Positions 1 to 7,261 of a stretch of DNA of 9,057 bases are shown piece after piece. The position numbers were made by a program, and so were the translations under genes. Source of the stretch: Pullilachnospira_A gallistercoris (GTDB taxonomy: Bacteria; Bacillota; Clostridia; Lachnospirales; Lachnospiraceae); assembly GCA_018712125.1 (NCBI GenBank), contig DVHM01000042.1:1-9057 (forward strand), written 5' to 3'. The stretch's first letter is position 1. Every line of letters starts with the position of its first letter. Below the pieces are notes generated by a model that saw only the letters and a program-made list of their open reading frames with translations, ran no database searches and was not told where the DNA came from.

Positions 1-510
1 TCCCGGAAATTCCAGCCAGTACTGATCCCTGCTCTCTTTCGGATTCTCCGGAACACGGAAAGCCGGATGGCCGCCGATGGAATAGTACATGGTGTCGTCA
101 TTCTCGTTGATGACTTCCCAGGAAACCAGAAGCTCCCTCGCATTCTCCTCGCTGAATCGGTGGGTAATGTAGAGCGTAAAGGCGAAGGGATATTTTCCCA
201 GCGTCTCCTCTGTGGAGGTCAGTCTGTGGATCAGCTTATCCTCCCGCTCACTGACACAGGTAAACTCCATATCCCGGGCAAACCCGTGCTGGGTCTTCAT
301 CTCGTAACTTTTGCCCCGATACCGGTAGACACCGCCGTTTACCTTCCCCACAAAGGGAAAGAGCACCGGCGCGTGGCGGTTCCAGACTGCCGGATCCGCC
401 TGCCAGATCCTCTCTGTCTTCCGCTTCTTGTCCCAGACGCTGACCAGCTCCGCACCGTGATCTGACACGGTCACTCTCAGGAACTCATTTTCCATCACAT
501 GTTCCGCCAT
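1..510 (-). CDS. Aldose 1-epimerase family protein (partial, C-terminal part beyond the window)
   Basis: The first 170 residues are visible, read from the reverse complement with no stop before the window edge. The start is ATG at 510, about 5 nt after AGGAGG (516-521). Motifs match the aldose epimerase (galactose mutarotase-like) family: RHAPVLFPFVGK (residues 45-56), QHGFARDMEF (74-83) and YSIGGHPAFRVP (143-154). By family analogy, His75 and His148 correspond to the active-site histidines; the catalytic glutamate would lie off the window. These enzymes interconvert alpha and beta anomers of sugars or sugar phosphates in the cytoplasm. The wording of the motifs resembles the LacX/YeaD-like branch more than classical GalM, so the substrate is uncertain. 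The gene starts 26 nt after the trkH stop and probably shares its transcript, although no functional link to potassium uptake is evident. Confidence 0.88.
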   Translation of the reverse strand, partial: MAEHVMENEFLRVTVSDHGAELVSVWDKKRKTERIWQADPAVWNRHAPVLFPFVGKVNGGVYRYRGKSYEMKTQHGFARDMEFTCVSEREDKLIHRLTSTEETLGKYPFAFTLYITHRFSEENARELLVSWEVINENDDTMYYSIGGHPAFRVPENPKESRDQYWLEFPG

Positions 511-536
511 AATCTCCTCCTCCTTTTTCGATGTTC

Positions 537-1991
537 CTACCGATTCTTCCAGGTGGACCGGGAGAACAGAATCAGAATCGGGAAAATCTCCAGTCGTCCC
601 GCCAGCATATCCAAAGTCAGCACAATCTTTGAGAACATGCTGTAGCAGTCAAAATTGCGGATGGGACCCACCGCATCCAGCCCCGGCCCGATGTTGTTGA
701 AGCAGGACGCCACCGCCGACAGATTTGTAGTAATGGAATAACCGTCAATGGATACGAGAAAAACGCTCAACCCTAAAATGATCACGTAAGCCGCAAGAAA
801 AACCCGGGTGTTCTCGATAACCTTCTCGTCCACCACTTTCCCGTTGACCCTTACTACCTGCACCTTGCCCGGATGGATCATCCGCTGCACACTCCGGTGC
901 AGCCCCTTGAACATCAAAACAATCCTCGCGCACTTGAAACCGCCTCCGGTACTCCCGGCGCATGCGCCGATCAGCATCAGAAACAGCAGAATGGTTTTGG
1001 AAAAATTCGGCCACAGATCAAAATCTGTGGAGGCATATCCTGTAGTGGTCATAATACTGGATACCTGAAACGCCGCATGACGTATCGTCTCCTCCAGCGT
1101 GTCATAGCATCCCCGGATATTGACGGCAATCATTGCCGCGCTGGCCACAGCGATACCGATGTAAAGCCGCAGCTCCTCGTCAAAGAGCACGCTCCTGATT
1201 TTGCGCAGAAGCAGCAGATAAAAACAGGTAAAGTTCATGCCGAAAAGGAACATGAACACGGTTGTCACATTCTGCAGATAGGGGCTGTAGCTGGCCATGC
1301 TGTCATTTTTTACGCCAAAACCTCCGGTTCCCGCCGTACCATAGGCGGTACAGAGGGACTCAAACAACGGCATATCCCCTGCCACCAGAAAAATCACATT
1401 CAACACCGTCAACAGAATATAAATCAGATAGAGAATCTCAGCTGACCTCTTCATCTTCGGCACCAGTTTGCCCACCTCCGGACCCGGGCTCTCCGCCCGC
1501 AGCAGATGCATGGTATACCCCTTTTCTCTCTCTCTTCCCCGGGAGATGGCCAGCAAAAACACCAGCACACCCATGCCTCCCAGCCAGTGGCTGAAACTCC
1601 TCCAGCAGAGAATTCCCATGGGCAGGCTCTCCACATCCGGCACCACGGAAGCTCCCGTTGTGGTAAATCCGGATACCATCTCAAAGAGTGCGTCCACATA
1701 GTTGGGAATCGCCCCGGATAAAAAAGGCGGCAGCGCCCCGAAAGCACTCAGGAAAATCCAGCAGAGCCCTACACAGACCATGCCCTCCCTTGCCCGGAAA
1801 GCTTTCTTCGTTCCTTTGGATGTGGCAAGGCCTATGCCGCCTGCGGCAAGCATGATGCCGATGGATGCCAGAAACGCCCATACGGCTTCCGTCTCCCCGC
1901 AGTAAAGGCTGATCGCCAACGGCGGCACCATAAACGCCGCCTCAATCAACAGAATTTTGCTCACAAATCTCCGTATCATTCTATAGTTCAT
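537..1991 (-). CDS. trkH: TrkH/KtrB-family potassium uptake membrane subunit
   Basis: This 484-residue integral membrane protein is the ion-conducting subunit of a Trk/Ktr-type potassium transporter. The four pore loops of the family are all visible: FTTTGAS (109-115), YGTAGTGGFG (217-226), MTTTGYAS (314-321) and NNIGPGL (432-438). The glycine-rich gating segment GACAGSTGGGFK is at 342-353, and the C-terminal MLAGRLEIFPIL (462-473) is typical of TrkH. Length is normal for the family. The start is ATG, 15 nt after the trkA stop; the ribosome binding site is weak (GGCGGA-like), which suggests translational coupling to trkA. The protein is expected to work with the TrkA protein encoded just upstream, which gates it in response to nucleotides. 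No truncation or missing pore motif is seen. Confidence 0.96.
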   Translation of the reverse strand: MNYRMIRRFVSKILLIEAAFMVPPLAISLYCGETEAVWAFLASIGIMLAAGGIGLATSKGTKKAFRAREGMVCVGLCWIFLSAFGALPPFLSGAIPNYVDALFEMVSGFTTTGASVVPDVESLPMGILCWRSFSHWLGGMGVLVFLLAISRGREREKGYTMHLLRAESPGPEVGKLVPKMKRSAEILYLIYILLTVLNVIFLVAGDMPLFESLCTAYGTAGTGGFGVKNDSMASYSPYLQNVTTVFMFLFGMNFTCFYLLLLRKIRSVLFDEELRLYIGIAVASAAMIAVNIRGCYDTLEETIRHAAFQVSSIMTTTGYASTDFDLWPNFSKTILLFLMLIGACAGSTGGGFKCARIVLMFKGLHRSVQRMIHPGKVQVVRVNGKVVDEKVIENTRVFLAAYVIILGLSVFLVSIDGYSITTNLSAVASCFNNIGPGLDAVGPIRNFDCYSMFSKIVLTLDMLAGRLEIFPILILFSRSTWKNR

Positions 1992-2006
1992 CTTCTGTCC
2001 GCCATC

Positions 2007-3368
2007 CTATGCCTCAAAAATATCGTTGAGCTGATATATCACTTCATCCCCGTTGGAAACTACAATGACCGTATCGCCCACCTCATAACTGGATTCGCCG
2101 TTGGGAATTTCAAACTTCCCTCTGTGGGTAATACAGACAATCAGAATATTTTTTTTCAGGGTCAGATCCTTTAAAGATTCCCCGCAGTGCACCGTCTGCC
2201 TGTCCACCCGAAACTCCAGCGCTTCCGCCTGACCGTCGGCGATAGCATGAACCGCCACTGCGGCTCCGGTCTGATTTTTCATGGCCCGCACATAGCGAAT
2301 GATGCTGTCGCAGCACAGTTCCTTCGGACTGATTACGCTGCCCAGGGAAACCTGCTCTAACAGGCGGCCGCTCTCCACTCTTCCCAACTTGGTAATAATC
2401 TGAGGAACACCACAGCTGTTCCCGTAGAGAGAGACAATCATATTGATCTCATCCAGGCCGGTCAGCGTAACCAGCACATCACAGTCCTCGATTCCCTCAT
2501 TGTTCAAAACCCGCTCGTCGCTGGCGTCTCCCTGGATAATGCAGGTGTCCGGCAAAACCGCGGCGAGTTCCAGACAGCGGTCCGGATTCTGCTCTATGAT
2601 CCGCACGTCGATGCCGCTCTTCTCCAACCTTTTTGCAAGGTAATAACTGATCCTTCCCCCACCGCAGATCATGATCCGCCGCGCCTTATGGGTAATGATG
2701 CCCAGATTTTTCAGAAGAATCGTCAGATTTTCCGAAGGTGCTGTCACAAAAATCCGGTCCCCCTCACGCAGCACAAAGTTTCCGTCGGGAGCCACAGCCT
2801 CCCCCCTGCGCAGAACGGTACACACCAACACCTGACATTTGACTACCTGCTCCAGATCATTGAGACACAGATCGCAGAGAGGGCTTTCTTTGATTACCCG
2901 CAGTTCCACAATCTCCACTCTTCCCTTGGCAAAGGTATCGCGTTTCAGGAATCCCGGATATTTGATCAGCCGCTCAATTTCCACCGCTGCCTGAAGTTCC
3001 GGGTTGACCGTCATGGACAGCGCAAAAGCATCCCGCATCCTTACCAGCTGGTTCGTATACTCCGGATTTCGGATGCGGGCAATCGTATGTATGTCTTTGT
3101 TCATGCAGTGAGCCGTCAGCGAACAGAGCAGGTTGATCTCATCTGCGCTGGTGGCAACAATCAAAAGATCCGCCTCCCGCACGCCCGCCTGATCCAGCAC
3201 ATCCATGGAAGCGCAGTTCCCCTGGATGGACAGCACGTCGTATCTCTCCTCCGTGGCTTCCAGCACCTTGGGATTGGCATCGATGATCGTCACATCATAC
3301 CCCTCTGCCGCCAGTTCCCTGGTCAGCGTGGAACCCACTTTGCCGTCTCCGGCAATGATAATTTTCAT
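2007..3368 (-). CDS. trkA: Trk potassium system regulatory subunit TrkA (two RCK modules)
   Basis: This 453-residue cytoplasmic protein carries two tandem NAD-binding RCK units. The first begins with IIIAGDGKVGSTL (3-15) and has IID (28-30) at the end of the second beta strand. The second begins with IMICGGGRISYYL (232-244). Each is followed by a RCK C-terminal domain (about 150-225 and 373-453). In this family the protein forms a ring under the TrkH channel and gates it through nucleotide binding. I place the start at the ATG at 3368, preceded by a GAGGGA-like ribosome binding site and starting directly with the Rossmann strand. The frame stays open upstream to a TTG at 3416, but that codon falls at the predicted transcription start, so a longer form is unlikely. 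trkH follows after 15 nt. Confidence 0.95.
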   Translation of the reverse strand: MKIIIAGDGKVGSTLTRELAAEGYDVTIIDANPKVLEATEERYDVLSIQGNCASMDVLDQAGVREADLLIVATSADEINLLCSLTAHCMNKDIHTIARIRNPEYTNQLVRMRDAFALSMTVNPELQAAVEIERLIKYPGFLKRDTFAKGRVEIVELRVIKESPLCDLCLNDLEQVVKCQVLVCTVLRRGEAVAPDGNFVLREGDRIFVTAPSENLTILLKNLGIITHKARRIMICGGGRISYYLAKRLEKSGIDVRIIEQNPDRCLELAAVLPDTCIIQGDASDERVLNNEGIEDCDVLVTLTGLDEINMIVSLYGNSCGVPQIITKLGRVESGRLLEQVSLGSVISPKELCCDSIIRYVRAMKNQTGAAVAVHAIADGQAEALEFRVDRQTVHCGESLKDLTLKKNILIVCITHRGKFEIPNGESSYEVGDTVIVVSNGDEVIYQLNDIFEA

Positions 3369-3409
3369 ATCTCTTTCCCTCGTATTTCCCGCCTTTCGGC
3401 TTTCGTCAA

Positions 3410-3515
3410 TGTACAAGGGACATTATAGCATTTCTGTTTTTTTCTTCAATACGTTCCGCGAAATTTTAAGATGGAATACCGGCTCTCTCGATGAAGGCAC
3501 ACGTCCCTTTGTACA
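3410..3515. repeat. Imperfect inverted repeat flanking the trkA promoter
   Basis: TGTACAAGGGAC at 3410-3421 is matched in inverted orientation by GTCCCTTTGTACA at 3503-3515, identical apart from one extra base. The outer boundaries are 106 bp apart. One arm overlaps the predicted trkA transcription start and abuts the -10 box; the other lies 10 nt past the peptidase stop codon. The 157-nt gap between the peptidase and trkA (3369-3525) otherwise contains only the promoter and leader. The arms could be operator half-sites, a long-range stem in read-through RNA, or the ends of a small mobile remnant. No target-site duplication is visible next to the arms. Confidence 0.6.
3422..3449 (-). promoter_or_regulatory. 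Sigma-A type promoter for trkA-trkH
   Basis: On the minus strand a TTGAAG -35 box (3444-3449) and a perfect TATAAT -10 box (3422-3427) are separated by 16 nt. TGC directly precedes the -10, giving an extended -10 element. The predicted transcription start is near 3415, leaving a leader of about 47 nt before the trkA ATG. That leader is too short for a ydaO-type c-di-AMP riboswitch, which often controls potassium transporters in Firmicutes. The only structure seen in the leader is a tiny GCC-GAAA-GGC hairpin (3391-3400). Confidence 0.82.
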
Positions 3516-3525
3516 CCGACGCTTG

Positions 3526-5367
3526 TCAGGGCAGAGCAGCATCGGCGCAGAGCGCTCCCCAGCCGATCTTTTCCGAAGGCAGCGCCTCCCCGCCCGCCAG
3601 TCCTGCCGCTGTCAGATTTTTCGTCCCTCCCAGCAGATAGGCCTTCATCTTCTGCCCGTAGAGATAGGGATCATTGCCCCGGACAATCCCCCATTCCATG
3701 AGGAGCGCCGCGCTTCCCGTCACAAAGGGGGATGCCATGGAGGTGCCGCTGCGCACCGCGTACCCGCCCCCCGGAGCGCAGGAGGTAATATCCACGCCGG
3801 GCGCCACCAGATCCGGCTTGACCTGGTAACGCTCCCAGGTAAATCCCCGGCCGGAAAAGGGCGCGTATTCCCGGGTGCGGCCATTGTAGGCGCCGACGCT
3901 GATGGCCCGCGAAGCCGCCGACGGAATGGTCAGCGTGGTCTCCGGCGTCGGGTAGGCAAACCCTGTCTGCCGGTTCTGGGCTCCCCCCGCCGGAAGCCAC
4001 AGGTCATAGATGCCGGAGATCAGCCGCCCCGGCGAGAAGCGAAAGTAGAGCACGCCCTCCTCCACATAGGTCTGACGGGGGATAAAATCAAAGAAAATCT
4101 CCTGGTAGATGCTGTAGGGACTGGGCAATCCGAAATAGACATAGATATCCGTATTCCCCCAGGAGAAGCGATATGTCCCCGCCCTGCTCATCCGCCCCAG
4201 CGTCTCCCCTCCGGAGGTCTCCAGGGCGATCTCCACATCATCCAGATACCGTTTCCAGAGTTGAACATTCAGTCCGGTCTCATAGGCTCCAACCGCCAGT
4301 TCCACCCGGTTATCCACCCGGAAATTCCCGGAAGTATGGGTGGCGGAAGCCCCCTCGTTCCCTGTGCCGATGATGATATTGCACCTCCACTGGTTACAGA
4401 CCTCGTCGATATAGGTCTCCAGCAGGGAATCCCCCGCGTGGGAGCCGTAGTGGTTGCCGATGCTGATGTTCATGGCCACCGGCATCCCCATCTGCCCGGC
4501 CTTGCGCAGACAGTAGGTTACCGCGGTCATGAGCTGTGTCGTCCTGGGAAATCCCTGATCTCTGACATTTCCCAGCTTTACCACCAAAAGCCGGCTGCCA
4601 TAGGCGACGCCCCGGTATCTCCCTTCCGACGCCCGGCCGTTTCCGGCGGCGATTCCCGCCACATGGGTGCCGTGGCCGGATGTGTCCCGGCTGGGACAAA
4701 TGGCATTTCGTTCCTGTAAAGTGGGCGCTGCCAGGGCACGATTGATGGTCTCCCCGTCAAACTCCACGCCGTAGACAAATCCCTCCGGCGGCCGCTCCCC
4801 CTCCTCCCGGCGGGCAGTGAGCGTCTGGTCCCAGAGCCAGGCAATCCGCGTATTGCCCTCCTCATCCCGAAAATCCGGATGGCTGTAATCGATACCGGAA
4901 TCCAGTATCGCCACCAGTACCCCCTGTCCGGTCAGATTTTCCCGGGCAGCATCCGGCCGCGCTCCTTCCCGGCGGGCCATGGCATTGTCCGGCCCGAAAG
5001 AATCCCCGGGGCCCGGCGTCGTCTCCCCCTCCCGCTGCAGAGGCGTGATACAGGAAACCCGCCGGCCGTTGTCCAGCTGATAGTGCATGGCTTTTGGCAT
5101 CTCCACATAGATAACCTGAGGCATGGCAGTCAGCCGTTCCAGCTCCTCCCTGGTCACTTCCATAATCAGATACCCCGCCTGGAGAAAGACAATGGGGCTG
5201 TCGGGGAAAGCCTCCCGCAGCCGCTCCCCCTCCCCGAAAAAGCGCACAATAATCTCCCAGGTCTGGTTTTCCCTGTCAAATCCCGTATCCAGAGACAGAG
5301 ACCGCTCCCTGGTTTCCCCGGAAACCTCCAGGGACAGATTCAGCATATTTTCCACCTTTTCACTCAT
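3526..5367 (-). CDS. S8 family subtilisin-like serine peptidase, Csp-like
   Basis: This 613-residue protein has a complete subtilase active site: Asp156 in ILDSGIDYSHPDF, His232 in SGHGTHVAGIA, the oxyanion Asn337 in GTGNEGAS and Ser543 in SGTSMASPF. Residues 1 to about 95 look like an N-terminal prodomain (AGYLIMEVTREELERL at 64-79). A stretch of about 150 residues between the Asn and Ser motifs (roughly 350-490) matches in position the jelly-roll insertion of clostridial Csp proteases. CspB-type enzymes activate the spore cortex hydrolase SleC during germination, but many clostridia carry extra Csp-like copies of unknown role, and no sleC is nearby here. There is no signal peptide or membrane segment. 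The ATG at 5367 has a poor ribosome binding site and may depend on coupling to the kinase gene 9 nt upstream; an ATG at 5346 (residue 8) has AGGTGG just before it. The residues before that ATG look like the usual start of the family, so I keep 5367. Confidence 0.93.
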   Translation of the reverse strand: MSEKVENMLNLSLEVSGETRERSLSLDTGFDRENQTWEIIVRFFGEGERLREAFPDSPIVFLQAGYLIMEVTREELERLTAMPQVIYVEMPKAMHYQLDNGRRVSCITPLQREGETTPGPGDSFGPDNAMARREGARPDAARENLTGQGVLVAILDSGIDYSHPDFRDEEGNTRIAWLWDQTLTARREEGERPPEGFVYGVEFDGETINRALAAPTLQERNAICPSRDTSGHGTHVAGIAAGNGRASEGRYRGVAYGSRLLVVKLGNVRDQGFPRTTQLMTAVTYCLRKAGQMGMPVAMNISIGNHYGSHAGDSLLETYIDEVCNQWRCNIIIGTGNEGASATHTSGNFRVDNRVELAVGAYETGLNVQLWKRYLDDVEIALETSGGETLGRMSRAGTYRFSWGNTDIYVYFGLPSPYSIYQEIFFDFIPRQTYVEEGVLYFRFSPGRLISGIYDLWLPAGGAQNRQTGFAYPTPETTLTIPSAASRAISVGAYNGRTREYAPFSGRGFTWERYQVKPDLVAPGVDITSCAPGGGYAVRSGTSMASPFVTGSAALLMEWGIVRGNDPYLYGQKMKAYLLGGTKNLTAAGLAGGEALPSEKIGWGALCADAALP

Positions 5368-5376
5368 GGTAGTATT

Positions 5377-6918
5377 CTATGCCGAAAAACTCTCCACATG
5401 CCTTTCCCCGTCATCTTTTCCCTCTGACAACATCCGGCCGATCTCTTCCTGCATACCTTCGAAATCCACCGGTTTCGCGAAATGACCATCCATTCTGCTC
5501 TCCGTGGAGAGTCTTCGGTCCTCCGGGAAAGCGTCCGCCGACAGGGCAAAGATCAGCGTACTCTTTGCATCCTCGCGCTTCAGTCCGCGGATCGCGCGCG
5601 CTGCCTCCCTGCCTCCCATGCGGGGCATCCGCACATCCAGCAGCACCACATCATAGAAAAAGAGAGGGCTTTTTTCAAACAGTTCCAGCGCTTCCCGGCC
5701 ATCCTTTGCCCAGTCCGCTTCCGCTCCCAGATCCTGCAGCAGCGAGACAGCCACCTCCCCGTTGATCCGGTTATCCTCCGCCAGAAGAACCCGCTTTCCC
5801 GCGAAGGAAAAATTTCCCCGGGCAGGCTCTTTCCGGCCTTCCTCCGGCGCCTCCAGCAGATTCAGATACACGGAGAAAGCCGAGCCCTGACCCGGCGCGC
5901 TCTCCACGGTAATCTCCCCTCCCATCAGCCGGACAATCCGGTCCGTGATGGTCATGCCCAGCCCCGTTCCCCCGAAAGTACTGCGGGTGTGGTCGTCCGC
6001 CTGTTCAAAGGGCCGAAAAATCCGGCGGATCGTCTCCGGATCCATCCCGATCCCCGTATCCTGAACCCGAAACATCAGATCCACGCTGCCGCCCTCCCGG
6101 TGGAGCTGACGCAGGGTCACACGGATCTCTCCCGCGCTGGTAAATTTGACGGCGTTGGAGAGAAAATTCATCATGATCTGAGAAAGACGCAGTTCATCCC
6201 CCAGCACGCTCCCACAGTCAAAATCCAGCCACTCCACCGTGAGCGCGATCCCCTTTTGTCTGGTGCTCTCCCAGAACATGTCCCGCAGTCTGCGGCCAAA
6301 GGCATAGAGATCCACCGGTCCGTTTTCCAGCGTCTCCCGGCCGGACTCTATCCGGGAGATATCCAGAATATCGTTGACCAGGGACATCAGATGCACGGAG
6401 AGGCGGCGGATCTTCTTCATATAGGTATCCAGCGGACCGCCTTCCGGGATCAAGCCCTCCGCGAGCTTCAACAGGCCGAGAATCCCGTTCATGGGTGTGC
6501 GGATCTCATGGGACATATCGGAGAGATAGGCGCTCTTTGCCAGGCTCTCCTCCTGTGCCAGCAGAAGTTTCCGGTCCATGTCCGCCATCAGCTTCCTCTC
6601 ATCGGTAATCTCCCGAAAAAGGACAAACACTTCGTCTCTCTCTGCCAGCGGGCACAGGGACACTTCCCCCCAGCGCTCCCCGTCGTTCCAGCTTACCGAA
6701 AAGCTCACAGGAACTGTCCCGTTCCAATCCCCCAACAGAGCCGCAAATGATTCGCCGTTCTCCCCGCTGACAACCGCAAACACCTGTGAGGGATCCTCCT
6801 TTACCTGTTCGCATTTCAGACCGAAGAGCGCCGCAAAATCTCCCGCCGCCTCCACAACGCCGTGGCGCTGCCGATCCATCAGAAGCCAGGCCCGGTCATT
6901 TTTCCTCTCTTTTTCCAT
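5377..6918 (-). CDS. Soluble hybrid sensor histidine kinase with C-terminal receiver domain
   Basis: This 513-residue protein has, in order, an N-terminal PAS-like region (about 10-105), a short coiled linker (106-130), a dimerisation domain with phosphoacceptor His137 in SDMSHEIRTPMNGILG, and an HATPase domain. The HATPase domain shows an N-box (Asn255 in NFLSNAVKF), a G1 box (DTGIGM, 287-292), an F-box (FRPF, 301-304) and a G2 box (GGTGLGM, 316-322). A receiver domain follows (375-497) with acidic pair Glu381/Asp382, phosphoacceptor Asp428 in LLDVRMP, Ser460 and Lys482. All key residues are present. No transmembrane segment is seen, so the signal is probably sensed in the cytoplasm. There is no DNA-binding output domain and no adjacent response regulator, so phosphate probably passes to a distant partner. 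The start ATG follows GAGGAG by 6 nt. The Csp-like peptidase starts 9 nt after the stop. Confidence 0.95.
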   Translation of the reverse strand: MEKERKNDRAWLLMDRQRHGVVEAAGDFAALFGLKCEQVKEDPSQVFAVVSGENGESFAALLGDWNGTVPVSFSVSWNDGERWGEVSLCPLAERDEVFVLFREITDERKLMADMDRKLLLAQEESLAKSAYLSDMSHEIRTPMNGILGLLKLAEGLIPEGGPLDTYMKKIRRLSVHLMSLVNDILDISRIESGRETLENGPVDLYAFGRRLRDMFWESTRQKGIALTVEWLDFDCGSVLGDELRLSQIMMNFLSNAVKFTSAGEIRVTLRQLHREGGSVDLMFRVQDTGIGMDPETIRRIFRPFEQADDHTRSTFGGTGLGMTITDRIVRLMGGEITVESAPGQGSAFSVYLNLLEAPEEGRKEPARGNFSFAGKRVLLAEDNRINGEVAVSLLQDLGAEADWAKDGREALELFEKSPLFFYDVVLLDVRMPRMGGREAARAIRGLKREDAKSTLIFALSADAFPEDRRLSTESRMDGHFAKPVDFEGMQEEIGRMLSEGKDDGERHVESFSA

Positions 6919-6976
6919 CTCTTTCTCCTCTCTGCCCGCGGCAAAACACTTCTTTGCCCAAAGACCGTTTTCCCGT

Positions 6977-7028
6977 AAAAGAAAAAGGAAGCGCCGCGTC
7001 CTGCTTCCTGCAAAACGCGCAGCTTCCT
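6977..7028 (-). terminator. Intrinsic terminator of the hisC operon
   Basis: On the minus strand a stem AGGAAGC (7003-7009), a 10-nt loop and GCTTCCT (6986-6992) are followed by a T-rich run, TTTTTCTTTT (6977-6986). A second AGGAAGC copy (7022-7028) can pair with the same right arm and add four GC pairs after a 2-nt mismatch, giving a longer alternative stem. The terminator begins 27 nt after the stop of the 63-residue protein. The rest of the 6919-7054 gap shows no clear promoter for the kinase gene. Confidence 0.82.
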
Positions 7029-7054
7029 CTTTCGTACAAATCCTCGTAAAAATA

Positions 7055-7246
7055 TTACATCTGTTTCCTTACCACTGCGTACTCATCGCCGGATTTGAAA
7101 AAGGGACAGTCGTTAAAATTTCCCGTGAGAAATTTTACCATATCGTCCTCATCCAGATTCATGTCGCAGACGTAGCACTCGTCGTCCTCGTCATACACAT
7201 AATAGCAACAGAGATCGCAGCTGGTTGCCGTCTTCTTTTTCTTCAT
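7055..7246 (-). CDS. Small acidic Cys-rich protein (DUF6472-like)
   Basis: This 63-residue protein starts with MKKKK and has cysteines at 10, 13, 14, 24, 27 and 47. Two CxxC pairs (10/13 and 24/27) suggest a zinc-ribbon-like metal site, though that is inference. Between and after them lie acidic stretches (YDEDDE at 18-23, LDEDDM at 31-36) and then FLTGNFNDCPFF (39-50) and GDEYAVVRKQ (53-62). From memory this resembles a small family of unknown function in Lachnospiraceae (DUF6472); I cannot confirm the accession. The start ATG is preceded by GGGAGG about 10 nt upstream, a rather long spacing, and the ribosome binding site lies next to the TAG of the gene before it. It is the last gene before the terminator. 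The lack of hydrophobic segments suggests a cytoplasmic protein. Confidence 0.85.
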   Translation of the reverse strand: MKKKKTATSCDLCCYYVYDEDDECYVCDMNLDEDDMVKFLTGNFNDCPFFKSGDEYAVVRKQM

Positions 7247-7261
7247 GGAGACACAGCCTCC

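Noticed and set aside
3376..3407. Second possible promoter downstream of the first (TTGACG with AATACG 17 nt later, minus strand)
   Set aside because: The -10 match is poor and would leave almost no leader before the trkA ATG. The extended -10 promoter at 3422-3449 is far better.
3369..3416. Sixteen-residue N-terminal extension of TrkA from a TTG at 3416
   Set aside because: The codon falls at the predicted transcription start, so it would have no leader or ribosome binding site. The ATG at 3368 begins exactly at the conserved Rossmann strand.
3410..3515. Transposon-like (MITE) identity for the inverted-repeat segment
   Set aside because: No target-site duplication is visible next to the arms (AA on one side, CC on the other) and a second copy cannot be checked here. 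It is kept only as one option in the finding.
3205..4719. Long plus-strand open frame (504 codons) opposite the peptidase and trkA start
   Set aside because: It runs antisense across two well-identified genes and their promoter, and its translation is Pro/Arg/His-rich with no recognisable domain. It is an expected by-product of GC-rich codon use in the real genes.
5482..6750. Long plus-strand open frame (422 codons) opposite the histidine kinase
   Set aside because: It is fully antisense to a kinase with every catalytic motif intact, and its composition is low in plausible structure. It is a shadow frame.
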